Under the pieces are notes generated by a model that made no database searches, was not told the DNA's origin, and saw only the letters and a program-made list of their open reading frames with translations. A stretch of 64,000 nt of DNA from positions 4,569,655-4,633,654 of the forward strand of contig NC_034012.1 in the NCBI RefSeq assembly GCF_000346465.2, in the 5' to 3' direction. Origin of the DNA: Prunus persica (lineage: Eukaryota > Streptophyta > Magnoliopsida > Rosales > Rosaceae). Of the stretch, positions 48,313-59,139 are shown piece after piece; position 1 is the stretch's first letter; each line of letters starts with the position of its first letter. The translations under genes were made by a program, and so were the position numbers.

Positions 48313-51300
48313 CTATTCCAAGTGAAGGCAAACAAACTCTGCCCATTCATTCCGGACTTCATCAATTGCTTCTTGGGGGTATGACACTTCCTGTTTTCCC
48401 TTGGCATACTGCATGAACAATGACTATTAGGGTTTATAAATAAAAAGAAATTCAATCACAGACGATGATATTTTTCATAACCGACGTAGTATATCTATTC
48501 AACGACGGTAATTGTACATGACCGTCGTTGATAATACAAAAAACGAAGTAAAATGTATGAAGCTAATTTCTTCTTACCTTCTTCTCAAACGCCAAGGAAG
48601 GATCCATGATGATGTCCCTCATGAAGCGCATCACATAATACCCGCATTCGACACTGCTGGGTTGCTTTGGTGTGCCTGACAGAGTTTTCCAAATTACTGC
48701 TTTACGGCCTGCTCTGGCTATGTGAGAATTATATATTTTTATAGCACTGTTCACGATGTTTTTGCCCTCTTCATCGACCACACGATTTCCGGGCAGAGGA
48801 TCCAGAAAATAGACGGTTTCCCTCTTTGCTCTCACAATCAGCAAGATCCAATGACGGCTGCACAAAATGAATATAAAAATGACGGTTATTTACAAAAACG
48901 ACGTATTATAATATTTCACACGACGAAATAAAGTAGCAATCGACGACATTATATATTTATCACGACGATAAATAACTACCGACGTGGTTAGTAGTTTCAA
49001 ACGACTCAATAAAATAAAACACCGACGTGGTTAGTTTATACGCTGTCATTTATTGAAAATCATAAAAACAAAATCCTGTTAAGGAGACTAACCCTGGATT
49101 GTAAGGCATCATGAAAATCTGTTCACCATCAGTCTTCTGAAGTCGAGCTGCTACCAATCGTGATCTGTCAGCTATTGTCCCAGAGTTGGCACTAACTGTA
49201 GCAGGGTCGATAAAGCCAACCATGCTGCACATATTTGCTTGTTTCAAAAGATCATGTAAGTACCTAAATATATAAAATAATATAAACAAGTCAGCACAAA
49301 AAAACACACGACGGTTATGTATAACAAAACGACGTATTATAAAATTTCACACGACGTACTGAAATAGACAACGACGTTATAATATATTTATCACGACGGT
49401 ACATACTAACGACGTGGTTAGTTAGTTAAGACGACGCAATAAATAAACCAACGACGTATTATTTTAGAATGACAAGCCTCATATATACAGCAACCACAGT
49501 AGCTCCTATTTCTTCCATGCCTGCAAATTGTGTAATATCTTCAGGCAGGACGAAGGTATCGCGTTCTTGACCAAACACCTCCTTATCAATTGTAAAGTTC
49601 AGGGTCTTATCCTGAGGCACGAGTGTCGTTTCCATATAACGACAAAGGGATTTTAAAGAAGATGACGCCTCCATATTTGAATAATCAACAACTTTAATAA
49701 CATGTTTAAAGAAATAAATAAAATGACGTGGTAATTCAATAAAAACGACGGTTTAAGGAATAAAACGTCGTCTGAAAAGAATTTAAACGACGGTGAAAAA
49801 ACCGTCGTGGTGAATAATTTATTACATCTTAGAAAAAAATTCCGCCGTTTAAGTTGTAAACAAACGACGGTTTAAAGAAAAATATCGACGTCTGAAATTT
49901 TGAAAAACAAATAAAAAAGGCAAAGTTATGTGAACATACCTGGTTGTCATGCTTTTCTTCAGCTTCTTTCTCCTTTTCATCTTGTTTTTCTTCATTCTTC
50001 TCTTCATCTTGATTTCCTTAATTTTTCTGTTTTAAGTAATAAAGAATGTAGAGAAAGTAAAAAAATTAAATTCAAACGTCGTGGTAAGACAAAACACAAG
50101 ACAGTATGTAAGAATTATGGACGTCTTAAATTATTAAACGATGGTAAATAGTAAACGTCGTGGGATTTATATATTACGTCGGGAATGACTAACACCGTCG
50201 TCTAAAAACCACAAAGTTTTAAAAATAACGACGTTTAATGGCGTGTAAAACAAGTAAACTAAATACGACGTGGTATTGAAATACAAACGACGGTTTATTT
50301 TTAAAATCGTCGTGGTATGTATTTCAAACGACGGTTTTATTAATAATAACGACGTCTAATAGTTTTAAAAAAAAAAAAGAGAATTCAAAGTTCAGATATG
50401 TTACCTTTTCTTCCTGATGTTTCCCATTTTTGGCAGTATCATCCTCAAAATGTAGGGATCTCACATCACCTCCAGAGCAGCTTGCTTTGTCAGACATTGG
50501 ATTTTTGGGACTTTGGCTAATTCTTGGTTTAAGCATGCTTGGATCAAAATTGGGAATTAATTGGGAAAGCTGACTCTGGAAATGCTCCCTCTCAGCCTCT
50601 ACCAATTGTTTGGTTCTAGCCTCCATCCTTAAAGCTTCTTCCCTTGCCTTAGCTTCCATCTTTTTATTCTCTTCTTGAAGGAGAACTCTTAAACTGTCCT
50701 TTAAACGGTCGTCAAAGCTCATCCTCTGTGGTTTGGGTAAATTGAAATATTGCCTTGGGGAAATCCCAGCACCAACACCTCTCACTCTGCCTGGATGCTC
50801 GGGGCCCAAAGCCATGGTTAGCACATCATTGCTGCCAGATACAGTGACTTTGCCTTCCGAGACTTATTTTTGCAATTCATCCTAAAACAAAGATATATAA
50901 AAAAAGTAAGAACAAAAAACACACGACGGTTATTTATATACAAACGACGTATTATATAATTTCACATGACGAAATAACATATAAATCGACGTTATTATAA
51001 TTTATCACGACGGTAGTTATACCGACGTGGTTAGTTTTTTAAAACGACGAAATGAATAAATCACCGACGTCTTATGCTTTATTTACAGATAACAGAGGGA
51101 TGATTCAATATTCACACCTTTAACGACCTTATTTAAAACATTTCGACGTAGTAATTTAATACAAACGACGCGAAAATGAACCACCGACATCTTATGCTAT
51201 AATTACAGAAAACAGAGTAGTGATTCCTGATTTAGACCTTTAACGACGTTTTTTAAAATTTTCGACGTGGTAATATCATTCACACGACGCAAAATATAAC

Positions 51301-52188
51301 ATAAGACGTAATAAGAATTATTCACAGTTTAATAAAAATTTAAAACAGAGTGAGTAGGCTTATAATTAATTTTGCTTTCTCTGCTACCTTTGGATTCGGG
51401 ATGTTACCATGTTTGTCCTGTCTAGCTCTCTTCCATAAGGTAGATCGATCAATTTCTACCCAAGGCATGGTTTCCTCCAATTGATCCTCCAAACCAGCAT
51501 ATCCTTTTCGAGACAATCGATGATTGTACTCAAGTTTCTCCCTAATCTGTGCATGTTGAGAATGCACAGACTCAAAATCTTTGGATAACCTTGAAGCTAC
51601 AAAGGCATCCCATTGTGCTTTCTCTATGAATTTATATGTTTCAGGGGGTTGGCTTAATCTCTCCCTGTCATTGGTGTATGGAAGGATATAATGCCTCGTT
51701 AGTGTAGACTTGAAATCCTTCCATTTCTTGGCAGCAGAAGCTAACACAGAGTTCTTGCCCCCTTGACCTACCACAAAAGCAATGTCAACTGCTTCCCAAA
51801 TCTGCTCCTTTATATCCTTGGGGATTTGAGCCCATTTCATGTCCACAAGTGGAACTCTGGAGCGTGCCAACACACCAATGTAGGACTGCATCTCACTATG
51901 TGCTTGGCCAATTCATTTCCCCCTTTTATTGTACTCAACAATTGGCCTGAGTTTCTGAAGTTTTCTCTTCACAACACGAGGCATTGTGCTCATACCTCGA
52001 CCAGACTTTGAATCATCAGAGATTGTTGTCGTGCTGGTTGGTTCTGTCTCAGCAGATGATGAAGCAAACTTCATCTTCTTCGAAGACTTCATCTTCTTCG
52101 AAGACTTCTCTTGAGGAGTTACCATTCCAAGCTCCTTACCTCCATTTTTCTTGGAGCCAGAGTCCTTACTTTGGTCTTGAGAAACCAT
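48313..52188 (-). pseudogene. CACTA accessory gene: Transposase_24-like region plus Ulp1 (C48) protease, with in-frame stop
   Basis: Read on the - strand from ATG at 52188. Ser/Lys-rich start; Transposase_24-like segment at 51891-51380 (WAQIPKDIKEQIWEAVDIAF, PWVEIDRSTLWKRARQDKHG); charged helix at 50824-50398; acidic exon ~50020-49940; then Ulp1 exons ~49680-49475, 49263-49093, 48857-48578 and 48408-48313. The protease core has His (GRHWILLIV), Asp (VYFLDPLPGN) and Gln..Cys (GTPKQPSSVECGYYVMRF), the C48 catalytic set. Two faults: a TGA at 51915-51913 splits ..YNKRGK from IGQAHSEMQS.. in the same frame, and the donor after ..VVAVYMR reads AG|GCTTGT, not GT. Such proteins are common in plant transposons. 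The protease may act on SUMO-like conjugates, but that is not shown here. Confidence 0.8.
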
Positions 52189-53742
52189 TTTTACAGACAA
52201 AACTGCAAGTGAAAATATTTCAGGAAAAGATTAAGAACACAAACGACGGTTATTAATAAAATACGACGTATGATATGAATTTAAACGACGCAATGAAATA
52301 ATCTCAGACGTAATAAATGTTTAAAACCAAGGTAATTAAACAACGACGAAATAATATAAAATAAGACGTAATAATAACTTATTACGTCGATATTTACCGG
52401 ACGACGTGATAATTAACTATAAACGACGAAATATTTATATAACGTCGTGGTATTGATGTTCACACGACGTCAATAGTAATATACCGTCGTCTATATAAGG
52501 ATCCAAAACCCTTCTTTCTTTCTCTGTGAATGTTTGATTGCAGACTTGATTTTTCTGAACCATGGTTTTTGTTTTCTAATTTGATAAAATACAAGGCCAA
52601 GAAAGAAAGTTTTGGAATCTTATATAGACGACGGTATTTTAATATGACGTCGTGGTATTAACATTCACACGACGTAAAACAATAAGATACTGTCGTCTAT
52701 ATTAGATACCAACCCTACTTTCTTTTTCTTTATATTTTATCAAATTAGGGAAAAACAAAAACCATTGTTCAGAGAAATCAAACCTGCAATTAAACAAGCA
52801 AATAAAAAAAAGACTATAATTTTAAAAACAACTTTGTCAATTTTCAGACGACGCTAGAACGATTGACGAACCGTCGTGGTCTACATATTTAACCACGTAA
52901 ATAAGAAGCTACCGTCGTCTTATTTAGTTGAGGTAGTTGTCTTCAAAGTTGGAAACTTTCCCTCTTTTTCTGTATATTTTATCAAACTTGGAAAGAAGTA
53001 AAATGATTTTGGCCAGAAAAAAGGTAAAAAGATTTTTCAAACAAAAAACGTATGAGCATGCAAAACAGCAACCAAAATAGTGAAAATGAAAGCTTACCTT
53101 TTGTGTGCAATGAAAGCAAGAGGAAGACGATGTTTAAGTTCAGAGACGACGAAGAAGACGAGAGGAAGACGATGAGATACTCTGACAGTGCTCTGACAAG
53201 GAAAAAAGACAAAAAGTTTTCTCTGGGAGATTGAAATTTTTAATCGGGTTTGGAAACAGTGCATGTGTAAGTCAGGTAGACGAAAAGTTGCTTACATATA
53301 AAACCATTTCAAAAAAATAATACGGCGGTTACATATAACTACGACGTATAAATTACAAAATATGACGGTACATTTAACTTCGGACGTGGTAAATAAATAC
53401 GACAGTAGTGTTGTAGGTACCGTCGTAGTAAACTCAAAAATTAAAGTACATAAGTAATAACTCGCGTCATGGTAGATTATTTAACACGTCGTTTTTATTA
53501 ATGTACCGACGTGGATTTCTGTAATATACGTCGGTCATACCGACGTTGATTTTACAATTTAAACGGCGGTTTTTTTTGTAAGGACCGCCGTTGGTTTTAA
53601 AAATTTATTCTATAAATTTGTCGCTTTCATTCATTTTCGGTTTACATTTAGGGTTCCAAGTTCTTCCTCTCTCAGAGACACTGTCTCTCACATCTCAAAG
53701 ACAATAATTTAGATGTCTTTCTCAAAGAGAAATTGAGCTTAC

Positions 53743-54118
53743 TCGCATCAAATCTATGTCCACAAGAAGAAGCTTGTCAACTAGCCTTCTCACTTCCTTG
53801 ATCAAGCCTGATAGGACACTTAGTGCTTCTGAATACTCCTTGTTTTCCATCAAAAGAGATGCAAGCCTGGCCTCCACTCGCTGTCGAAGGAAAGTTCGCT
53901 TCTCAGGGAAATCTGAAGATCAGATGTGCCTGATCCTCTGCTTGATTTTCTTGGCTAAGAAGATCCGTCAGATTTGTGATAGCCTCTTCCTTTATCCGTA
54001 GAGCTTCAGAAGAAGAATATGGGTTTCAAGAATGCGATAAAGAATAGAAATGGCTTCAGATGTCCTCTAAAGCATGAGCAATCGAATCAGTAGTTGCTGG
54101 GAGATATGATGAAGATAT
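53743..54118 (-). pseudogene. RPN6: Captured fragment of 26S proteasome subunit RPN6 (PSMD11)
   Basis: The - strand translates, over three frames, to pieces of the N-terminal third of plant RPN6: SSSYLPATTDSIAHALED, then SEAISILYRILE, then SEALRIKEEAITNLTDLLSQ, then EKRTFLRQRVEARLASLLME and NKEYSEALSVLSGLIKEVRR followed by LVDKLLLVDIDL. The position of the initiator reads ATA at 54118-54116. Two small frameshifts interrupt it, and about 60 residues between ENQAED and EKRTFLR are missing. It ends at an apparent splice donor (GTAAGC at 53742-53737), so genomic DNA rather than cDNA was captured. It lies inside the CACTA element, upstream of and in the same direction as the Ulp1 gene. Confidence 0.88.
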
Positions 54119-55814
54119 TGTCAATGCTTTGAACTATACAAGTCCTGCAGAAAGATAGAGGACCAAACTGTTAAAGAAACTGAAACAACGGCGGTTTTCT
54201 GTTCTACCGTCGTATTTTCTCGTCGTCTATATTAAGGTAAGATGGCGGTAGATTTATAATTACCGACGTAGATTATTTTGTTAAACGTCGTTAAGTGTAA
54301 TACAACCGACGTGTATTTTATTTTTAAATTATAAATAGAGTTTTTTTTCCCGAATTCTTTCAGTTTTAGTTTTCAATTACAAAGCGTGATAAATAGATTT
54401 TTCTTTCCCGAGGAAATTTAAAATGAGGAAAATTAATGTTCTAGAATTTGTAAACTAACACGACGCAATATTACTAACCCGAGGAAATTATAAATAGATT
54501 TTGCTTTCCCGAAGAAATTTTAAATTAATTCAGTTTGAAACAACGACGGTTTTTTGTTATGCCGTCGTTTTTAACTAACACGACGCAATATTTGTTTTGC
54601 GACATGGAATCTTTTCATTTAACGTCGTTAGGTTTAATATAACCGACGTGGATTTGAATTTTTAAATTATGAATAGAATTTTTTTTCTCGTGACCTTTCA
54701 GTTTATTTTTCAATTACAGTGCGTTATAAATAGAGTTTTTTTTCCAGAGGAAATTTAAAATGAAGGAAATTAATGTTCTGGAATATGTAAAGTTTCTTTT
54801 TTGGATGACAGATTTAAATAAAATAAGAATATAAAAACAACGACTGTTTTTGTATTACTGTCGTCGTTTTTCGTCGTCTTAACTAAGACTAAGACGACGT
54901 AATATATTTGTTGAGCGACGTTGATTTGTTTTTTAAACGTCGTTAGGTATAATATAACCGTCGTTGAAAATTGTCTCTCTGATTGCAAATTTGCAACGAC
55001 GTTAGGTATAATATTTGTAGATACACAAACGCACACACATCATCAACTTCCAAAAAATTGTCTCTCTGATTGCAAATCTGTGTCATCTGTTAAGATTATG
55101 ATGTGGAACAGAGTTCCATCTGGTAAGATTTCGTAACCCTTGGGATCTCAGAAAAATCTGATTATGTCGGCGGTTTTCTATATAAACCGTCGTGGTTATT
55201 TCAATTCTTGTCATTAAGTAGATCTACCGACGTAGGACAAGAAAATCAAAGAAAAAAATTGTTAACAAAAATTCTTATTAAGACGACGGTTTAAATTAAA
55301 GGTACGACGTATAAAATGAATAAATACGACGTTGAATTTTATAGTACGATTTAAAGATAACGTCGTAGAACTATACGAGAATGACGTCGATATATTTATA
55401 TTTTCCGTCGTTGTACATTAATTTAATACGGCGATATTTTGTATTTTAAAGCCTTGGATTTGTTTGTAATTATACGGCGTCTTATACGAAAACCTCGTCG
55501 TGTTATTTTATGAGTAAAAACGGCGGCTTTTATTGAAATCGTCGTCTTTACTTTCTACGTCGGTCGATTCATAACTTCTGCCGTTCTTTGTTGGTTTTGA
55601 TTTTACACTGCGGAAATCTGTTTCAAATAGACGTCGGTTGTTTAATTAGGTACGTCGTTGTTTTTGAACAGCCATTTGAATCTCCATTTTTTAGTTGTCT
55701 AAGGTGGTATTACACGACGGTGTTTTTAGAACCGTCGTCTTTTTAAAAACCACGACGGTTTTCACTTAGACCGTCGTTGTTTTCTGGTCGTCTTTTTCAC
55801 TTTTTGTAGTAGTG

Positions 55815-55988
55815 TTATTTCAAATTGTACTACCAGACACGTTTTTATTGTTTTTTTTTTCTAAAGATGTTTTCTAATTAATCTACCAGACGCATTTTCA
55901 TTTCCTGAAAATGCAAATTCGTTTTCTTATTTTCATTCTCTGAAAATATTCTAAGAAAACATTCTCATAAAACGTTACCGAACGGGCC
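55815..55988. mobile_element. Right half of the MITE split by the CACTA element
   Basis: Starts with the second TTA of the CACTA target duplication and ends GTTACCGAACGGGCC, the inverted partner of 43169-43183. See the left half. Confidence 0.7.
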
Positions 55989-57779
55989 GTTAAAATTTTA
56001 ACTAAAGTAGGAAAAAGAAAATTCAGTTAAGAATAATAAAATAGAAAAAAAAAACTTTTGAAAATTTAACCCAAAAAAAGAGACGTGTCAGTTTGTTGTT
56101 GAGCCAAATTACTAGGCAAGGAGGGAAGCATTATCCTTTATAAAAAAAAAAAAAAAACCCCAAGAAAAGAAGACAGAATGAGCCTTGGATGATTGACTAC
56201 CACCAAGTGGGCTTATTGAGTGTTGATGTGAGATATATGTTTCATTAAGAGGAATACTAATTGCGGTCTCCCTTTTACATTTTTAATACTTCATATACCA
56301 TTATAACATTAAAAAAGATTCTTCAAGTCTACGCAGGATTGTTTATGTAAGAAATACTTCTCTTCATAAATGTTTTCAATAAAACTATATCTAGAATTAA
56401 TGGTACAGTAAATAAAACTAAAACCTAAAACCTATTTGAGTAGGCTTTTCTTTTTCTTTTTGTCCATATTTTGTTTATATATCATCTCCCCATTTTTCTC
56501 ACCACCATCTTCCAATCCCCCTTATTTTCCCTCATTATTTCCCCATAATTTTGTTGTCAAGTGTTACCAAATTGCACACAAATTGATCTTAATGGCTTAA
56601 ACCATGGTGCATGGCCCTAAGTTACACGTATGTTTACAAAAAGCTTTCCTGCATAAGTGGAGAAAACACTAAAAATACTATCTCCATCCATAGAATCTTT
56701 GTTCACAATTGATCTTGACTTGACCAATTAGTGCTGGAGATAGAATTGATTCATGCTCATCCAAAAGCTGATGATATTTCACAAATGATATATAGTTCCT
56801 TATTTTTTTTTTTATATTGTGGGGTTAAATAGTCTTCCATGGGGTCTTTTGGTACGGCGGACTGTCATGGACTAGACTAAATCCTGGGACTGACTTGAAT
56901 TAGCTCGGATTGGCCTAAGCTGGATTAAGTACTGACCTACGTTAGATGTTGCGTCGGACTAAGAAGCTGGATTGTAAAAATAATGAAGACCTATGTTTGG
57001 TGCTGTTTCGGACTAAAAAATAATTTTTTAAAATTATTTCTAATTACTCAGGCAGACCCCAAAAATTTTATTACGTGTTGTTGTGATGTATAAATATAAA
57101 TACGAATTACCAAAGAAAATTATAAGAAAAAAAAAAAAGTCCCTCTTTTTAAAGCCCAAGGTTTAACTTGGGTATTTAAAAATTTAAAAAAAAAAAGGTT
57201 TTAGCTTAGGTAGTCCCAAAATAGAGAAAGAAAAAAAATCTAGAATTATCTTTAATAATAAGTGAAAATGATAGAGAAAAAAAGTTGAATTTTATTGGTT
57301 AATTGATAAACTGAACAAGTATGCATCTAATAATAGTTTTTTTTTTTTTTTTTTTTTTATACATACAATTTTTCTTTCCCAAAATAAATACAGATTGTAG
57401 TAGGATATGAGAATAAAATAAACAATGAAGTGTCATTTCTTTTCAACTTTTATTTTTTCATTAATATTTTAATGTTTATTATAAAAGGAAACCTAAAATT
57501 ATCTCAACTCCTCTTTGGCTACACAAGATGTTGAGGGAAGATCAAGCCATTTCAAAGGTTGAGTCTTCTTCATTTGTTCCTTATGTTTGTGGAAGGTTTA
57601 TTTCTTTGTATTGTTCTTAGTGTATTCTTTCTTAGTGAGCAAGAACAATCCTGTGTTCTTGACTCTTGTGTGTGGTTAGCTTGAGAGTGACTTGGTGTAA
57701 CTGAGATTTGGGCTGTGAGAGTTGAACTCTATAACTCCTAGGATAGGTGAGAGGGTTAATCTCCTTTGGTTGTAATTTT
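55989..57779. other. Intergenic region with transposon debris
   Basis: 56840-57010 has GGACTAGACTAAATCC, GGATTGGCCTAAGC and similar words in the style of a degraded MITE end (GGGGTCTTTTGGTACGGCGG at 56840). A run of about 23 T lies near 57337-57359. No gene is seen. Confidence 0.4.
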
Positions 57780-58716
57780 GGCCCGCGGGCTCATGGGCCG
57801 ATGGGAGCCCGCCCGGCCCATTGAAAAAAAACTCGGCCCGGCCCGTTATGGGCTTTGAGATGGCCCGGCCCACCTTGGGCTGGACTGGGCTTGGGCTTGG
57901 GTGTCTGAAGCCCGGCCCGTTAAGCCCGCATACATATATAATTATGTATAATAAGAGTTTAGGATTAGGATTGTATTACTTAAATCATATATATAATTTG
58001 TTTCATTTCATTTACTTTTCTTTACTCATTCCTAGTTTATAATTGGATGATTAGCACATTAATTTGTGTCAATTATTAATACAACAATTATATATATATA
58101 TATATAAATAAGATGAACAACATATCATATCACCAAATATAATCATATCACGAAACATAATAGTACCACCAAATATAATCATGCTTTTCTTGAACACATC
58201 ACCAAAACATTTGCATATTTATTCATACCATCCTTTTTAAAAAATATTTTTTTGATACTCATTATTTTTTAACATTATTTCTTAAAACGTATTACGGTCT
58301 AATTATGTAATAACCTCACAAATGATACTTAGTTTAATTATTTTTGTGGAAAATCGTATTAAGTTGTGTGACTTTATTGGGTGTTTTATGAATTTGGTTT
58401 GATGTGAAACTGTTGGAATTAAGTGAGTTTAATCTCAAATTTGGACTAAAATGCTCTTATGATTAAGTTTATAATTTTTTTCGAATGAAGTAAGCCCGTT
58501 TCGGCCTGGCCTGTTGGGCTTAGCTAGGCCCGGCCCGATGGGTTTTCTCAAGCCCGGTCTATGGGTCGGGCTTAGACTTTGAATTTTCTTAAAAAACCCA
58601 ACCCGGCCCGACCCGACTCGGTATTTTCTCTCTCCTCTTTAAAGCACAACCCGACCCGACCCAAGCCCATTAAATTTGGGTCGGGCTAGCTCGGCCTGAC
58701 CCATTGACGAGCCCTA
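57780..58716. mobile_element. hAT-like element with GGCCCG subterminal repeats
   Basis: GGCCCGGCCC-type words cluster on both sides (57780-57930 and 58495-58710) around an AT-rich core without ORFs. The right end CATTGACGAGCCCTA (to 58716) is the common hAT terminus (TAGGGCTCGTC on the other strand). The left terminus is not clearly present, so it is probably truncated. Confidence 0.6.
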
Positions 58717-58769
58717 ACCGAAGGCGGATTGGCATGTGGCTATTGGCCACCACATTTGATTTAGATTAT

Positions 58770-59100
58770 TGTAACACCCCGACTCCAAATTTAATCCCTT
58801 ATTTAATTTATTTAAGTGAAATTACGAATCTACCCTTGGAGTAGGGGTATTTTGGTCATTTTCTTATCTGGAAGGATTTAGGGACAACGAGTGGCATGGT
58901 TACATAAATCGTACTGAGAAGAGTCTGTAGACATATGGTAGGCTTGAATCGGAGTTGTAACAAATATTTGGTGATCAAAATACTTCTAGTGGCAAACTTG
59001 TAATTATTTCAAAAAGAGTTTGGTAAAAATCAAAATTTTCACCCTCCTTCTCTCTCCTCGCGCACAGAGCTCTCTCTCTCCTTTCTCTCTCCCCGAAACC

Positions 59101-59139
<39 letters not shown>

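Larger units (their letters stand above)
43372..55814 (-). mobile_element. Complete CACTA (En/Spm) transposon, 12,443 bp
   Basis: Left end CACTACTACAAAAAAGCAAA, and the right end on the opposite strand CACTACTACAAAAAGTGAAA. With one indel the similarity extends through AAAAAGACGAC (~28 bp). TTA flanks both sides (43369-43371 and 55815-55817), the 3-bp duplication typical of CACTA elements. Inside are a truncated TNP2-like gene, a Transposase_24-Ulp1 gene, a captured RPN6 fragment, local tandem duplications, and ACGACG/CGTCGT words throughout. All recognisable coding parts lie on the - strand. With both genes damaged it is non-autonomous, but perfect termini and target duplication suggest it moved fairly recently. 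Confidence 0.93.

Noticed and set aside
53756..54001. 81-aa + strand ORF inside the CACTA element as a new gene
   Set aside because: It is the antisense shadow of the RPN6 fragment. The meaningful protein similarity is on the - strand.
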